IMG/VR virus record: IMGVR_UViG_3300036846_000743
Location: 124,001 to 188,000 of that record
From: a virus
Reading direction: 5' to 3' (one strand)
Length of the DNA stretch: 64,000 nt
This document shows positions 16,601 to 23,751 of the stretch, in pieces (position 1 is the first letter of the stretch; each line of letters starts with the position of its first letter). The position numbers and the translations under genes were made by a program. The notes beneath the pieces are model-generated. The model saw only the letters and a list, made by a program, of their open reading frames with translations. It was not told where the DNA came from and searched no databases.

Positions 16601-19600
16601 AGGCCCAGGCCAGTACCGGTCGCAGCAGTGCTCCCGTAACGCAGCGTCTGGCCCAGCGCCTGCCGCTGCCAGTCCCAGCGACGCTGCGGTGGCTGCGGGG
16701 CAGGGTTATTCAGGAGCTTACTCCACGGAGTAGTCGCAGCTTGCGGAACGCCACCTTTCGGGATGGGGACTTTGGGAGTGACTTCCCGGTGCAGGCCCGG
16801 GATCTGCGGGCTGAAGGTGAACCTGGCAGCATTGCCGGCGCCGATAAGAGGGCGCTTCCAGCCCTCGCCACTCACGCCCCAGAACTGACCCGGCGCCGCG
16901 CCGGACATGTGATACGCGCCACGGCCTATGGCACCAAGGCCCCCCTTGGCCCGTGACCACAGTCCTCCCGCCTCCTTGGTCATCGCCACCTTGAGATTGG
17001 GATCAATCCTGGCGACGTTGTGAACGAGCCCCGGCATCCGCCTGGTCGCAGCACCCTCGATAACCTGCCAGTCCGGCGCTGCAAACATATCCTTCCAGTA
17101 CTGCTCGTCGTCACCAAGGTTGCTCGGATTCAGGGTGTTCCACCATGAGTTGACGTGGCCCTTGAACCAGTCCAGCGCCTTCTTGGCCTCGGCCGGCGAT
17201 GTCACTTCCCTGCCGGTGTTCTGGGCATATACCCGCTTGACGAGGGCCAGCCGGGGATCAAGCTCGTCGGGCGAAAAGAGATAGTTCAGGTTATGTTTCG
17301 GTCCGAATGACGGCGTACCGCCCAGCGTCTTGACCAGCTTCTGCCCCGACGACGTGATCTCCGGATCAATCTTCGCGAGATTGGCCAGCTCCTTGGCCGT
17401 GCCTCCACGCTCAAGGACCCGCTTGATCGGCGCCATCTGCATTCCCGAGTGCGTCAGCTCGTGCCCCACGGTTTGCTGCTGATCGTGCACATTGACCAGG
17501 CTGTCCTTCGGCATCGTGATGACTGCCGGTGGCGCTGCTGGCCTGTTGACCATAGGCGTGGTCACGCCGGCGTAAGTCTCGTTTTCCGCGCCCGGTATCG
17601 CGATCCCTTTAGGGAGCTTGACGGTCTTCCCGGGCACCTCGACGACCGGTACCTTGGTGTGAAGATCCTCAGCCTTCCAGGGAACCGAGGGGATCGACGG
17701 AGCATAGGGCACCTGCTTGCCTTCCGCTCGCCGGATGACCCCTTCGACACCGCCCTCCATCTTCCCGTAATACGGATCGAGGCTCTCGGCCAGGCTCTTC
17801 ATCTTCGCCCCGGGAGGTACCACGTAAGGCGCATCCGGCGCGGGAGCTACAGGCGGCTGCTGCTGTTGCTGCTGCTGTAGCCGCTGTGCCTTGGCCCTGC
17901 CGATGTAGTAGGCCCCGCCCAGGCCACCCAGACCGGCGCCGTAGATCACGTCGCGTAACGGGTCTTCGCTGCCGAAGAGCTTCCCGAGCCCCCAGCCGCC
18001 CAGGCCGCCGGCACCAGCGCCGATCAGCATCGGAGCATAGTCCTTGAAGTCGCCTTGCTTCTCGCCAAGCCGGGCCAGCCAGCCGACCGCGCGGCCCCTG
18101 TCACCGCGCTGCCGCAGCCGATCCATGAACTCGACCAAAGGATCGCTATCTTCGCCATCTTCGTCATCATCTTCGCCAGCGCCGTCTGGCTTGGGGAAGG
18201 ATATCCGGGTGATGGAGATTCGCTGTATCGAGATCGGTATCCTGATCTTACGTCCGCCGTTATCTTCGCCATTATGTACATCGTCGCTAGCCCCACTGTG
18301 TACATCTTCGTCATCATCTTCGCCGTCGGTGGTTGTAGCTACTTTGGCTATCGAGACGGTATTCCCAGCATCTCCTCGACCGTCCAGCCATTGTGCAACC
18401 GATCGTAGAGGGTGCTCACGGGAATACCCAGCTGCGATGCCCATTGACCGATTGTCTGTTTCTTTCCGTGGAAGGAGAACTGGCGCCGTGGCTGCTTTGG
18501 TCGTGAAAGCGGTATTCCCCGTGACAATCGATAAGTCACGTGTGCCCGCGAGCAACCCAGCAGACGAGCTGCGTCCGCCGTACTCATCTTCTGGCCGTCG
18601 AATTCGACCCAGTGAGTCGTCCGTCGGGGCCGACCACGTGGCGTTAGAATTGCCTCCTCGTCTGTCCAGCCGAGCCTCACTATGCGTCCGCGGAGTACCG
18701 TCGGATGCAAGCCAGTCCGTTCGGCCCACTCGGCGATCGTCCGAGTCTCGCCCTGGCATGTCAGCAGCCGATTGGTTCGCGTATTTCGTGCTTGCGCTTT
18801 CCGTGATGCCCAAATGCAGTTTGCTTTGGAATAGCCCTTGCTGTTTTCCTTTCGCTCGAGGGTCATTCCCGCCGGCCGATCTCCCATGTCCCGGTAGAAC
18901 GCCATGAAGCGCCGCTGCCAACTTTGACACACCGTAATTCCGCGCCCGCCATAATTCTTGTAACCGCGGCTCGTCGGATTCAGACAACGCTCCTTCATCT
19001 TGCACCAAGTCGTGTACGCTCGCGTCTTGACCAGACCGTGATACTGCCGTTTGATCATTGGCCGCCTTGCTGACTTCGTTAGGTTTGAGAACATTGCGAC
19101 GTCTTACACCTATAGTGATGTGAAATTCATGATCACCATTGGGCAAAGGAGTCAGACCATAGCTCTTCCGCAGGGCCTTGAGATCGGAAGAGCTAACCCG
19201 TACAAACCACGCCTTGGACATCTCGGGCCAGCCCTTGGGTTCGACTTCCATGATCGGTCCAAGTTGATAACTGAACGGATGACCACGTTCACTTATCTTG
19301 TCAGGACCACCGATCTTTTTGACATCCTGATCGGTGAGGGCGCTAATATGGGCGTTGAGCACGCCGTCTCGCAGCGGCAATTCAGCGCCTGGCGCTTCGA
19401 GCGCATCGAATAATCCCCTAACAAGTGCATTGGGGACGCTGACCAAACCCCAGCCGCTCGCACTGACATATAACCGACCATGGAGTATGGGTACCGCCAC
19501 CGGGGCGCCGCCTGCCTTGATCAACATACCGTAAGCTGCGGCGACCTGGTAATAGTCCAGGTCTTCGGCTGCCCGGCGGCGAGCCAGTGTGGCCGGATCG

Positions 19601-19614
19601 ATCGTGAGCGACAT
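10681..19614 (-). CDS. Giant multi-enzyme protein: 2H phosphoesterase, HExxH protease, repeats, LigD-type phosphoesterase and ligase, ParB-like, SNF2 helicase
   Basis: A single open frame of 2977 codons; ATG after AAGGAGG. Visible parts in order: residues 1-170 carry two H-x-S/T motifs (HIS 89-91, HIT 165-167), as in 2H phosphoesterases. Residues about 175-422 are read through an embedded HNH gene. Acidic linkers follow (428-496), then glycine zipper plus poly-Gln (525-585). HELTH at 718-722 is an HExxH zinc-protease motif. Eight 26-aa repeats lie at about 1277-1484, and a second Gly-rich membrane region at 1588-1665. A LigD-type 3'-phosphoesterase domain (about 1685-1808) has VQRHEAERAGLHHDIRF and FEGEIPQG. 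An ATP-dependent ligase has EAKVDG (Lys1844), KGELYA, EEGIVYH and KAKLF. Then come ParB-like DGTLWDGRHRLS (about 2385), a four-Cys zinc ribbon (2458-2487) and SNF2 with GLGSGKS, DEVQ, SGTP and QARGRGLR (about 2520-2905). An injected, possibly processed virion polyprotein is inference. Confidence 0.85.
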   Translation of the reverse strand: MSLTIDPATLARRRAAEDLDYYQVAAAYGMLIKAGGAPVAVPILHGRLYVSASGWGLVSVPNALVRGLFDALEAPGAELPLRDGVLNAHISALTDQDVKKIGGPDKISERGHPFSYQLGPIMEVEPKGWPEMSKAWFVRVSSSDLKALRKSYGLTPLPNGDHEFHITIGVRRRNVLKPNEVSKAANDQTAVSRSGQDASVHDLVQDEGALSESDEPRLQELWRARNYGVSKLAAALHGVLPGHGRSAGGNDPRAKGKQQGLFQSKLHLGITESASTKYANQSAADMPGRDSDDRRVGRTDWLASDGTPRTHSEARLDRRGGNSNATWSAPTDDSLGRIRRPEDEYGGRSSSAGLLAGTRDLSIVTGNTAFTTKAATAPVLLPRKETDNRSMGIAAGYSREHPLRSVAQWLDGRGDAGNTVSIAKVATTTDGEDDDEDVHSGASDDVHNGEDNGGRKIRIPISIQRISITRISFPKPDGAGEDDDEDGEDSDPLVEFMDRLRQRGDRGRAVGWLARLGEKQGDFKDYAPMLIGAGAGGLGGWGLGKLFGSEDPLRDVIYGAGLGGLGGAYYIGRAKAQRLQQQQQQQPPVAPAPDAPYVVPPGAKMKSLAESLDPYYGKMEGGVEGVIRRAEGKQVPYAPSIPSVPWKAEDLHTKVPVVEVPGKTVKLPKGIAIPGAENETYAGVTTPMVNRPAAPPAVITMPKDSLVNVHDQQQTVGHELTHSGMQMAPIKRVLERGGTAKELANLAKIDPEITSSGQKLVKTLGGTPSFGPKHNLNYLFSPDELDPRLALVKRVYAQNTGREVTSPAEAKKALDWFKGHVNSWWNTLNPSNLGDDEQYWKDMFAAPDWQVIEGAATRRMPGLVHNVARIDPNLKVAMTKEAGGLWSRAKGGLGAIGRGAYHMSGAAPGQFWGVSGEGWKRPLIGAGNAARFTFSPQIPGLHREVTPKVPIPKGGVPQAATTPWSKLLNNPAPQPPQRRWDWQRQALGQTLRYGSTAATGTGLGLAGYNMATQPVFESQEATMLGRGLGLSEAGIKELKQPWAKEELRGLRGPVATQLLHRIPGVSWASRNIPGVSWVTGKPDESAIGKMVGDVAAKSTIPFLRHDYYTARQKYPNTMGFVDAARLASPFGLAMSAAGQFIPMKEDPAPIYQKAVDEAIAKYTPEMKANPIASMTSPIVQPLTRTLTDPRMRQHVMDSPVVQKGVQQLVTSPETQKFIGEQLNNPQGQAMLSQTLNDPKMQQFLANTAANPAVQKAFTQSLTNPDMQKTLAGLADQPEVTKAITNYASTPEGQKTIGGLFQKPEVMGAITNYANTPEGQKTIGGFFQRPEVTEAITNFASTPEGQKTLGGLAQQPAVTEAIGNYAGTPEGQKALGGLAQQPKVMGALTKYVGTPEGQKTISGLAQKPEVVGALTKYVGTPEGRKTLGEMAQKPEVTGALTNYASTPEGQKVLGEMAQKPEVVQALTNFASTPEGQKVISQAANNPALQAKLLEMAQKPEFQSMAVDIASRPEMQSQIARQTANTVQQQARSWLGLGPGAALSQDPIAVAARAAGSPRPADFLAAARPATQAGMWAGVRESWADPEIRNRVLTLAGAAGAGLLGGHLLGGALGGVVSPDDEDELDYYERRRQERRRNLMSMLGMIAGGVAAPALAYQLGKKAEADYAPGLPSRSNMGQLDKLQVGQMLDYIVQRHEAERAGLHHDIRFGNPDMGLLSWAARKGVPPPGERHLAVQQPVHRHEYGNFEGEIPQGYGKGTVKTHTKGQILITKATPESIHFTTAHQRHPERFTLVRPKGWGNKNWLLMNTTPRDQVPYEKVRYKKIAPEDVEPALKAMQEGDTVEAKVDGASQLIRLAGGHAEALSFRTSKTTGRPIFHTERLFGGRPEVPVPRHLEGSILKGELYASRLQPGGGSKATQPDTETGRRSPDGGPDVGTGHEGLETVHANGTPRGSGAAGLPGDPEVTTRRTGPQDVGQLLNSSIARSLQLQKAKGLTLRNMLYDVQQYGKKPIDPAVTSRSDRRRMLEEIAGHLPSDKFHVSEEFRDPASATKLWDMIRSGEHPLTEEGIVYHPRTGVPSKAKLFEEHDVHVTGTFPGEGQRAATVGGLTYGHEPGKTVGRVGTGFSDETLADIARDPSAYIGRVARVRAQQKLPSGALRVPSFLGLHEDINKVASHADTAATLKLAGLLGITDPPPPVVTPRSRRRLPPPAPSWWDAIQGSLLGKPNAIIPEVIQQIEEEEEKTAKVHPALADLKLAKAESDRKNYRAKYQILSRLIHERPSEFKIDSTIRDMAGLTHKPTGFRIHASLAMVGGRLKVADWVRTNTVSRGGKTYDIDDLVSRTAGRKVENIPLGDIEKPNRSASTGYSKKRYAAVNMNKPILVGIDGTLWDGRHRLSRHIDEGLSHIRAVRVTPEDLDAVVYNGEKAPKGDPIDKSRIRLLPAKAAAWARAVGSPTDEKGDPCPAGECCPKCHARLERDPDDGKCNRCGHSWGEKRADLLPWVRLQPQQERVAKRVGEGQNLLVYHGLGSGKSLASLAAAEETGGPFTAVVPASLRGNYLKELGKFTDQSTPTNVMSYTGIGMGKQPSVTPNTVIMDEVQRIRNPQSAGARAAMELGMRAPHRILLSGTPIVNAPSDLAVPLSILRGEEMSPGAFTKKYVGNETVNPGFFGWLQGVKPVKVPKIQNEEDLERMLEGHVDYQPSRTPEGVSTKDERVEVDMGSEQQDFYKLMWGKLPWLMRWKLSNDYPLTKQEIGHLSAFMTGPRQAALSLYPYHSSHDPIRAFQTSSKLQSAMSHLQETLAKDPRAKAIIYSNFIDAGLTPYAAGLAEAKIPFGQFHGSMPEEARKKALDDYNSGRSRVLLLGPAAAEGISAKGTQLIQLLDPHWNEARLGQARGRGLRFDSHEGLPEELRHVKIQRFVAKMPPPGWLGKVFGEKPRPSADEVLERMSERKEELNEQFREVLRRVGSPGYQRPWSLFG
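15161..15784 (-). repeat. Eight tandem 78-bp (26-aa) repeats inside the giant gene
   Basis: The unit is 78 bases, in frame with the giant protein, and recurs eight times with about 70-90% identity. Each unit encodes P-E-V, a short helix (AITNYA or ALTKYV), the invariant TPEGQK, then a hydrophobic GG or GE pair and AQKP. Degenerate units extend on both sides. Uniform length and conserved helix positions suggest an alpha-helical solenoid or rod, possibly a length-setting or spacer element. Third-position differences between units show the array is not a very recent expansion. Confidence 0.85.
18348..19094 (-). CDS. HNH-type homing endonuclease with three NUMOD-like repeats, embedded in the giant gene
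   Basis: A 248-aa protein in a different frame from the giant gene that spans it. Residues about 25-95 have the phage HNH-endonuclease pattern: KMKERCLNPTS, NYGGRGITVCQSW, FYRDMGDRP, LERKENSKGYSKANCIW. The remaining 150 residues hold three related DNA-binding units, each with a G-x-x-x-T-I or D-A-A helix-turn-helix (TIAEWAERTGL, STADAARLLGC, TIGQWASQLGI) and two with GW-E-A/M-L endings. The start lies right after the 2H-phosphoesterase domain codons and the stop right before the acidic linker. There is thus no room for a self-splicing intron. The region is more AT-rich than its surroundings, consistent with invasion. The SD is weak (AGGTG). Confidence 0.85.
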   Translation of the reverse strand: MFSNLTKSARRPMIKRQYHGLVKTRAYTTWCKMKERCLNPTSRGYKNYGGRGITVCQSWQRRFMAFYRDMGDRPAGMTLERKENSKGYSKANCIWASRKAQARNTRTNRLLTCQGETRTIAEWAERTGLHPTVLRGRIVRLGWTDEEAILTPRGRPRRTTHWVEFDGQKMSTADAARLLGCSRAHVTYRLSRGIPLSRPKQPRRQFSFHGKKQTIGQWASQLGIPVSTLYDRLHNGWTVEEMLGIPSR

Positions 19615-19628
19615 CAGCGACCTCCTTG

Positions 19629-20021
19629 TCAGTGCTCAATCGGAGGTGATCCCGGAGGCCCCTTGCTTCCATTGCGAACGGCCTTCACGGCGATCTCGGC
19701 CAGCTGCCGGGCAGCCGCAGCAGCCCGATCTTCAGGCCAGGGCTTGTCCTTGCCAGCGTCGGCCTGTCCCTGCAAATAGCTGACCTTGAGTGCGGCCTTG
19801 ATCTCCTCGGCGACTTCGTCGATCTGGACGTCTGCCTTTTCCAGGATCCGGGTGGATGTGCGCGCGATCAACCGCAGTAGCTCAGCTCGACCTTCGTCGT
19901 GCTGCTCGTTGATCTTGTCCTGCTTCTTGGCCAGCTGCGCCACCGACCAGCGTGTATAGACCTGCAACCCGGCAACGATCAAGAATGCAAGCAGCTGGTA
20001 GATATTGCTGATGTTTTCCAT
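19629..20021 (-). CDS. Small membrane-anchored coiled-coil protein (holin- or spanin-like size)
   Basis: A 130-aa protein with one N-terminal transmembrane segment (IYQLLAFLIVAGLQVYTRW, residues 7-25), a charged helical region (QLAKKQDKINEQHDEGRAELL and beyond) and a flexible C-terminus. The topology would place the helix in the cytoplasm, or in the periplasm if reversed. Size and layout fit a holin, an inner spanin or a membrane organiser, but nothing specific identifies it. It starts after GACAAGGAGGTCGCAAG and ends 15 bases before the giant gene. Confidence 0.7.
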   Translation of the reverse strand: MENISNIYQLLAFLIVAGLQVYTRWSVAQLAKKQDKINEQHDEGRAELLRLIARTSTRILEKADVQIDEVAEEIKAALKVSYLQGQADAGKDKPWPEDRAAAAARQLAEIAVKAVRNGSKGPPGSPPIEH

Positions 20022-20339
20022 CTTGCGACCTCCTTGTCACCAGAATTGATAATGTCAAGGGATCAAGCCCCTGGGATCCCCTACCCCAGGTCCGTCCGCC
20101 CTTGCGAGCGGCGCTACTCCTGTACCGGGAGCAGCCTGGCGCGGCATCTATTGGACACAGCCGTCGCCCTCCTCCCACGCGTCGACTTTCGTCAGAGCAA
20201 TGGTTGCCATGGCCCGTTGGTTCCTCCTTGAAACCGCCAGGCCGCCTAACCGGCCGGTGTCGCGGCCAACCTGATCCCCTGGACATATTGCGGCAGCGCC
20301 GAAAGCTCTGCCCCAGCCCGCATTGTAGCAGCTGGGTGA
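20022..20339 (-). other. 318-base gap with a 20-codon open frame, possibly a truncated gene
   Basis: The longest stretch without a convincing gene. On the minus strand AAGGAGG precedes an ATG at 20210 that opens MATIALTKVDAWEEGDG and stops at TAG (20148-20150). An ATG follows in the same frame and continues 30 codons to TGA. The first peptide resembles the N-terminus of phage proteins that begin M-A-T-x-x-T-K-V-x-x-W-x-E-G, so this may be a decayed or truncated gene. A GC-rich inverted pair (GGCCGC and GCGGCC) lies upstream. A TACAAT box near 20325 has no matching -35. No RNA gene is recognisable. Confidence 0.4.
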
Positions 20340-21416
20340 TCAGATGCCAGCCTGCCCGCTGGGCGGCGCGTAAAGCCCGGGCGGCGAAATATCATCGTTG
20401 ATGCTCGCGCGCCAGTGCCGCGCGCCGTGCTCGATCCTGTCCTTGATGTAGCTCCAGACGGCGATCGGCGTGCAGAATTCCTGGAAGAAGAGCCAGGCGT
20501 TGTGGCTCATGGCCCTGGCCTCGTCGGGGTGGGCGTCGAGCCAGCGGACCAGATCGGGCACATCCAGGAAGTCCTGGCGGCAGGCCAGATAGTGAATACC
20601 TGGCTGGAGCAAGCCGTCGCAGCACTGCTCGTACAGGATCGGTGATATGGTCGGCATGCCCAGGCCGATCATCTGGAGCTGACCGCGCGCCATCTGGTTC
20701 TCCCAGTCGCCGGGCACCGACACGAAGCACAGAGCTTGCGCGGCCGCCTGGTGGAACACGTCCAGCGGCAGAATGTTGAATTCCGTGCGATCGCCGAAGA
20801 ACTTGTGCATCAGGCCCCTGACCATGAGCCGGCGACGGTAATTCCTGTCATTGGCGAAAGACAGGTGCTGATTGCACATGATGGTCCTGACCGTGTACGG
20901 GTCGCGCTGCTCGCGGACCTGCTGCTGGAGCTGATCATACCGGGCCCAGTCCGAGAAGCTGGTCATCGTGAGCGCACCCAGCTGGGGATAGGGCTTGCAG
21001 TTGGAATGGAACCGGAACCGGAGCCAGTGAGAGTATTGGAACGATAACCCGTTGAAGTTGTGGCCGTCGTTGAAGTCGATGATGACCGGAGTGCCGTCGA
21101 CCAGGATCGGGAAGCTCGACCAGTCGATCGGCTTCAGGTCATCCGACTCCCTGATAATAACTGTGTCTTTTCCCGAAAGATCGATCTTGGCCGGCGGGAA
21201 GCCGCGTACATAAGGCGGCGCCGGCTTCTGGCCTTCCAGCCGCCATTTGTCGACAGCCAGCCCCCTGGCCAGGTTGAAGATATGGTCAATATAGGTCACG
21301 CGATCGAACTTCTTGAAGTTCTGCTCGAGGACCGCGTCGGACGGGAAGATGATCTCTCTGGGCAAGGTCCTGACCCAGCTGTGGTCCGTGGCAGGGAATT
21401 GCGGCACCAGAGCCAT
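20340..21416 (-). CDS. Glycosyltransferase, GT90/CAP10-like
   Basis: I place the start at the ATG at 21416 (MALVPQF), 8 bases after the previous stop, giving 358 aa. The whole protein aligns with the C-terminal half of the neighbouring 770-aa protein: the same LPREIIFPSD opening, RESDDLKPIDWSSFP, GLGMPTISP, and CCDGLLQP.. HYL.CRQD.. VRWLDAHPDEARAMSHNAW. The last block resembles the C-terminal nucleotide-sugar-binding region of GT90/CAP10-type enzymes (P-x-x-HY, D-L-x-x-x-V-x-W, A-x-x-N-A). Donor and acceptor are unknown. It arose by duplication with its neighbour. Confidence 0.7.
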   Translation of the reverse strand: MALVPQFPATDHSWVRTLPREIIFPSDAVLEQNFKKFDRVTYIDHIFNLARGLAVDKWRLEGQKPAPPYVRGFPPAKIDLSGKDTVIIRESDDLKPIDWSSFPILVDGTPVIIDFNDGHNFNGLSFQYSHWLRFRFHSNCKPYPQLGALTMTSFSDWARYDQLQQQVREQRDPYTVRTIMCNQHLSFANDRNYRRRLMVRGLMHKFFGDRTEFNILPLDVFHQAAAQALCFVSVPGDWENQMARGQLQMIGLGMPTISPILYEQCCDGLLQPGIHYLACRQDFLDVPDLVRWLDAHPDEARAMSHNAWLFFQEFCTPIAVWSYIKDRIEHGARHWRASINDDISPPGLYAPPSGQAGI

Positions 21417-21423
21417 GCTGTGA

Positions 21424-23736
21424 TCACTCCAGAAGCGCCTTGGCCCCTTCGGGCGAATAGAGCCCGGGCGGACAGAGATCATTGTCGATCGTGTCCCGCA
21501 TGTGGCGGGGGCCATTATCGATGCGGTCCTTCACGTAGCTCCAGACGGCCAGCGGGGTACAGAACTCCTGGAAAAACAACCAGGCGTTATGCCCGATAGC
21601 AGCAGCTTCCTCGCGGTTCCGCTCGCACCAGTTGACCAGCTCCGGGATGTCCATGTAGTCCTGCCGGCACATCAGGTAGTGCACGTTGGGCTGGAGCAGG
21701 CCGTCGCAGCACTGATCGATCATGTAGGGCGAGATCGTGGGAATTCCCAGTCCCATCATCTGGAGCTGGCCCCGATCGAGGATATTCTCCCAGGAGCCCG
21801 GGACCTGGATATAGCACAGAGCGTTCACGGCTTTGGCGTGCCAGGTCTGGGCATCGGTGAACTCGAAGTCCATGCGATCGCCGAAGTAGTGGGCGAGCAT
21901 TCCCTGGACCATGAACCGGCGGCGCGCACGGCTGTCCTTGAACCCGTGCGTGTACTGGTTGTTCATGATCACGCTGGCCGTCATGGGATTGCGCCGCTCG
22001 CGCACCTGGCGCTGGATCCGGTCGTAATAGGCCCAGTCCATGAAGGTCGCTGGCGGAAAAGAACCTGCCCACGGATAGGCTTTGTAGCTGGAATGAAAAT
22101 GCATCCGGAGCCAGTGCTTGTGGTCGGCGGCGCCGGCCCTGATGATGTTCCAGTCGCCGTAGTCGACGACCACCTCGACGCCGTCCACCAGGCAGGGGAA
22201 ACTTGACCAATCTATAGGTTTCAAGTCTTCAGACTCCCGGACCACGGTCTTCACGGACGGGTCCACCCGGATCGGCGGGAATGCGCGCAGCGAGTTCCGG
22301 CCTTTCGGCTTCTCGCCGTCCAGCCGCCAGACGTCATCGGCAATCCCCCTGGCCAGCTTGACCACGAAGCCAACCAGGGCGTTATAGGCCCACTCGATGT
22401 AGTAAGCCTTGAGGCTGGCATCGGTCGGGAAGATGATCTCCTTGGGCAAGGTCCGGGGCTTGGCGGGATCCACGATCGGGAATACGTAGGGCTCGTAGTC
22501 CTTGGGATGCGGGCTCAACGGGTCCAGGGCCAGTTCCGGCGCTGCGAATCGCGACTGGATCGTACCGCACTGGGCAATCCGGGTCTTGACGTCTTCCGGG
22601 TAGTCCCACCCGGCAGCCACCTCTTCGAGATAATTGGCCCAGCGCTCGCACATGGCCGTGGCAGTCCAGTGCTTCCAGGCAGCTGCCTGCATCTTGGTCA
22701 GGATCGGGTTTGACCTGCCGTCCGCGGCGCGCTGGATCTGCTCGGCGGCCTCGTCCGCGTCGGTATCGTCCCCGTCGGCCGGCTGAAAGTTGACCTTCCA
22801 GCCGATCGGTCCCAACTCTTCTTCCATCTCGGGAATGGCACCGACTGAGGTGTGCACCAGGGGCAGCCCGGCAAAGAACGACTCCTTGACCGTCAGGCTG
22901 TCGGCCTCGCGGCGCGACAGATGCACCATGCAATCGGCCCCGGCCAGCGCATCACCGACGAACGGGATCGGTGGCAGGAACTTCACGCGGCCCTCGACGC
23001 CCAGCTCACGAACCAGCTCGACCAGGTCCGGCATCGGCTCCTCGGGCTTGTGCGCCTGGTTGCCGATCAGGATGAGCTTGTAATTACCGGGGAGCTTCGC
23101 CAGGGCGCGCACGGCTGCGTGCGGGTTCTTGACCGTGGCCTGACGGCCCAGGTAGAGCAGGACCTTGTCATCGGCCCCGACGCCCCACTGCTCACGCTGC
23201 CAGACGCGGCCCTTGCGCGGGCACGCCCGGTCAACCTCGATGCCGTTGGGTATAACGCGCACCGGGAACTGATCGGCATTGGGGGCGGCCGTGAAGAACT
23301 TGCAGGCAGCCTGCGAGACGCCCACTAGGTGAGTGACCCCGTTGATCTCCTGGTGCCACGGTTCGGAGCAGTGCGACACGCAGATCACCGGGATCGGCAC
23401 CCCGGCGGTGAACCGGGCCAGCGACAGCGAGCCCCAGGCAATAAGGGCATGCGCCGTGGAGCAGACATACTTGACCGCGTCGATCAGGGATTCGTAGTGC
23501 GTATCAACCTTGGGCCACTTGGACTTGGGCCACCGTCCCCACTGGGTATCCCCGTGCAGCGTGGTGTATCTGAGCATGTCGCAGCCCAGGTTCTCGTCGA
23601 GGCCGGCATGTCCCGCGACGGCAACGCCCGAGCAGGTTACCCTCGAGAGATCACTGTAGCGTAGCTGGATCAGGATGGTCCGCTCAGCGCCGCCAGGTTG
23701 CGCCAAGCTCGGGGTCAAGGCGGCAAAACGGATCAT
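21424..23736 (-). CDS. Bifunctional glycosyltransferase: GT4 (GT-B) domain fused to a GT90-like domain
   Basis: A 770-aa protein. Residues 1-380 form a GT-B enzyme: GGAERTI near residue 16, VIPNGIEVDRA near 162, LLYLGRQATVKNPHAA (GT4 beta-strand plus R/K) near 192, and the donor-site ESFFAGLPLVHTSVGAIPE around 290-310 (E-x7-E-like pattern). Residues about 420-770 match the adjacent 358-aa protein and look GT90/CAP10-like (CCDGLLQPNVHYLMCRQDY). One polypeptide could thus add two sugars in sequence. No membrane segment is present, so a soluble cytoplasmic enzyme is expected. The start follows at the end of the 1277-aa structural gene. Confidence 0.85.
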   Translation of the reverse strand: MIRFAALTPSLAQPGGAERTILIQLRYSDLSRVTCSGVAVAGHAGLDENLGCDMLRYTTLHGDTQWGRWPKSKWPKVDTHYESLIDAVKYVCSTAHALIAWGSLSLARFTAGVPIPVICVSHCSEPWHQEINGVTHLVGVSQAACKFFTAAPNADQFPVRVIPNGIEVDRACPRKGRVWQREQWGVGADDKVLLYLGRQATVKNPHAAVRALAKLPGNYKLILIGNQAHKPEEPMPDLVELVRELGVEGRVKFLPPIPFVGDALAGADCMVHLSRREADSLTVKESFFAGLPLVHTSVGAIPEMEEELGPIGWKVNFQPADGDDTDADEAAEQIQRAADGRSNPILTKMQAAAWKHWTATAMCERWANYLEEVAAGWDYPEDVKTRIAQCGTIQSRFAAPELALDPLSPHPKDYEPYVFPIVDPAKPRTLPKEIIFPTDASLKAYYIEWAYNALVGFVVKLARGIADDVWRLDGEKPKGRNSLRAFPPIRVDPSVKTVVRESEDLKPIDWSSFPCLVDGVEVVVDYGDWNIIRAGAADHKHWLRMHFHSSYKAYPWAGSFPPATFMDWAYYDRIQRQVRERRNPMTASVIMNNQYTHGFKDSRARRRFMVQGMLAHYFGDRMDFEFTDAQTWHAKAVNALCYIQVPGSWENILDRGQLQMMGLGIPTISPYMIDQCCDGLLQPNVHYLMCRQDYMDIPELVNWCERNREEAAAIGHNAWLFFQEFCTPLAVWSYVKDRIDNGPRHMRDTIDNDLCPPGLYSPEGAKALLE

Positions 23737-23751
23737 CCATACCAGCCTTTC

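Noticed and set aside
15151-16956. 601-codon open frame on the plus strand
   Set aside because: Lies antisense to the repeat part of the giant gene. GC-rich codon bias leaves antisense frames open, and the peptide is Leu/Arg/Gly-biased without motifs.
20318-20330. TACAAT box as a promoter
   Set aside because: No -35 element at suitable distance; it lies at the end of the glycosyltransferase gene.
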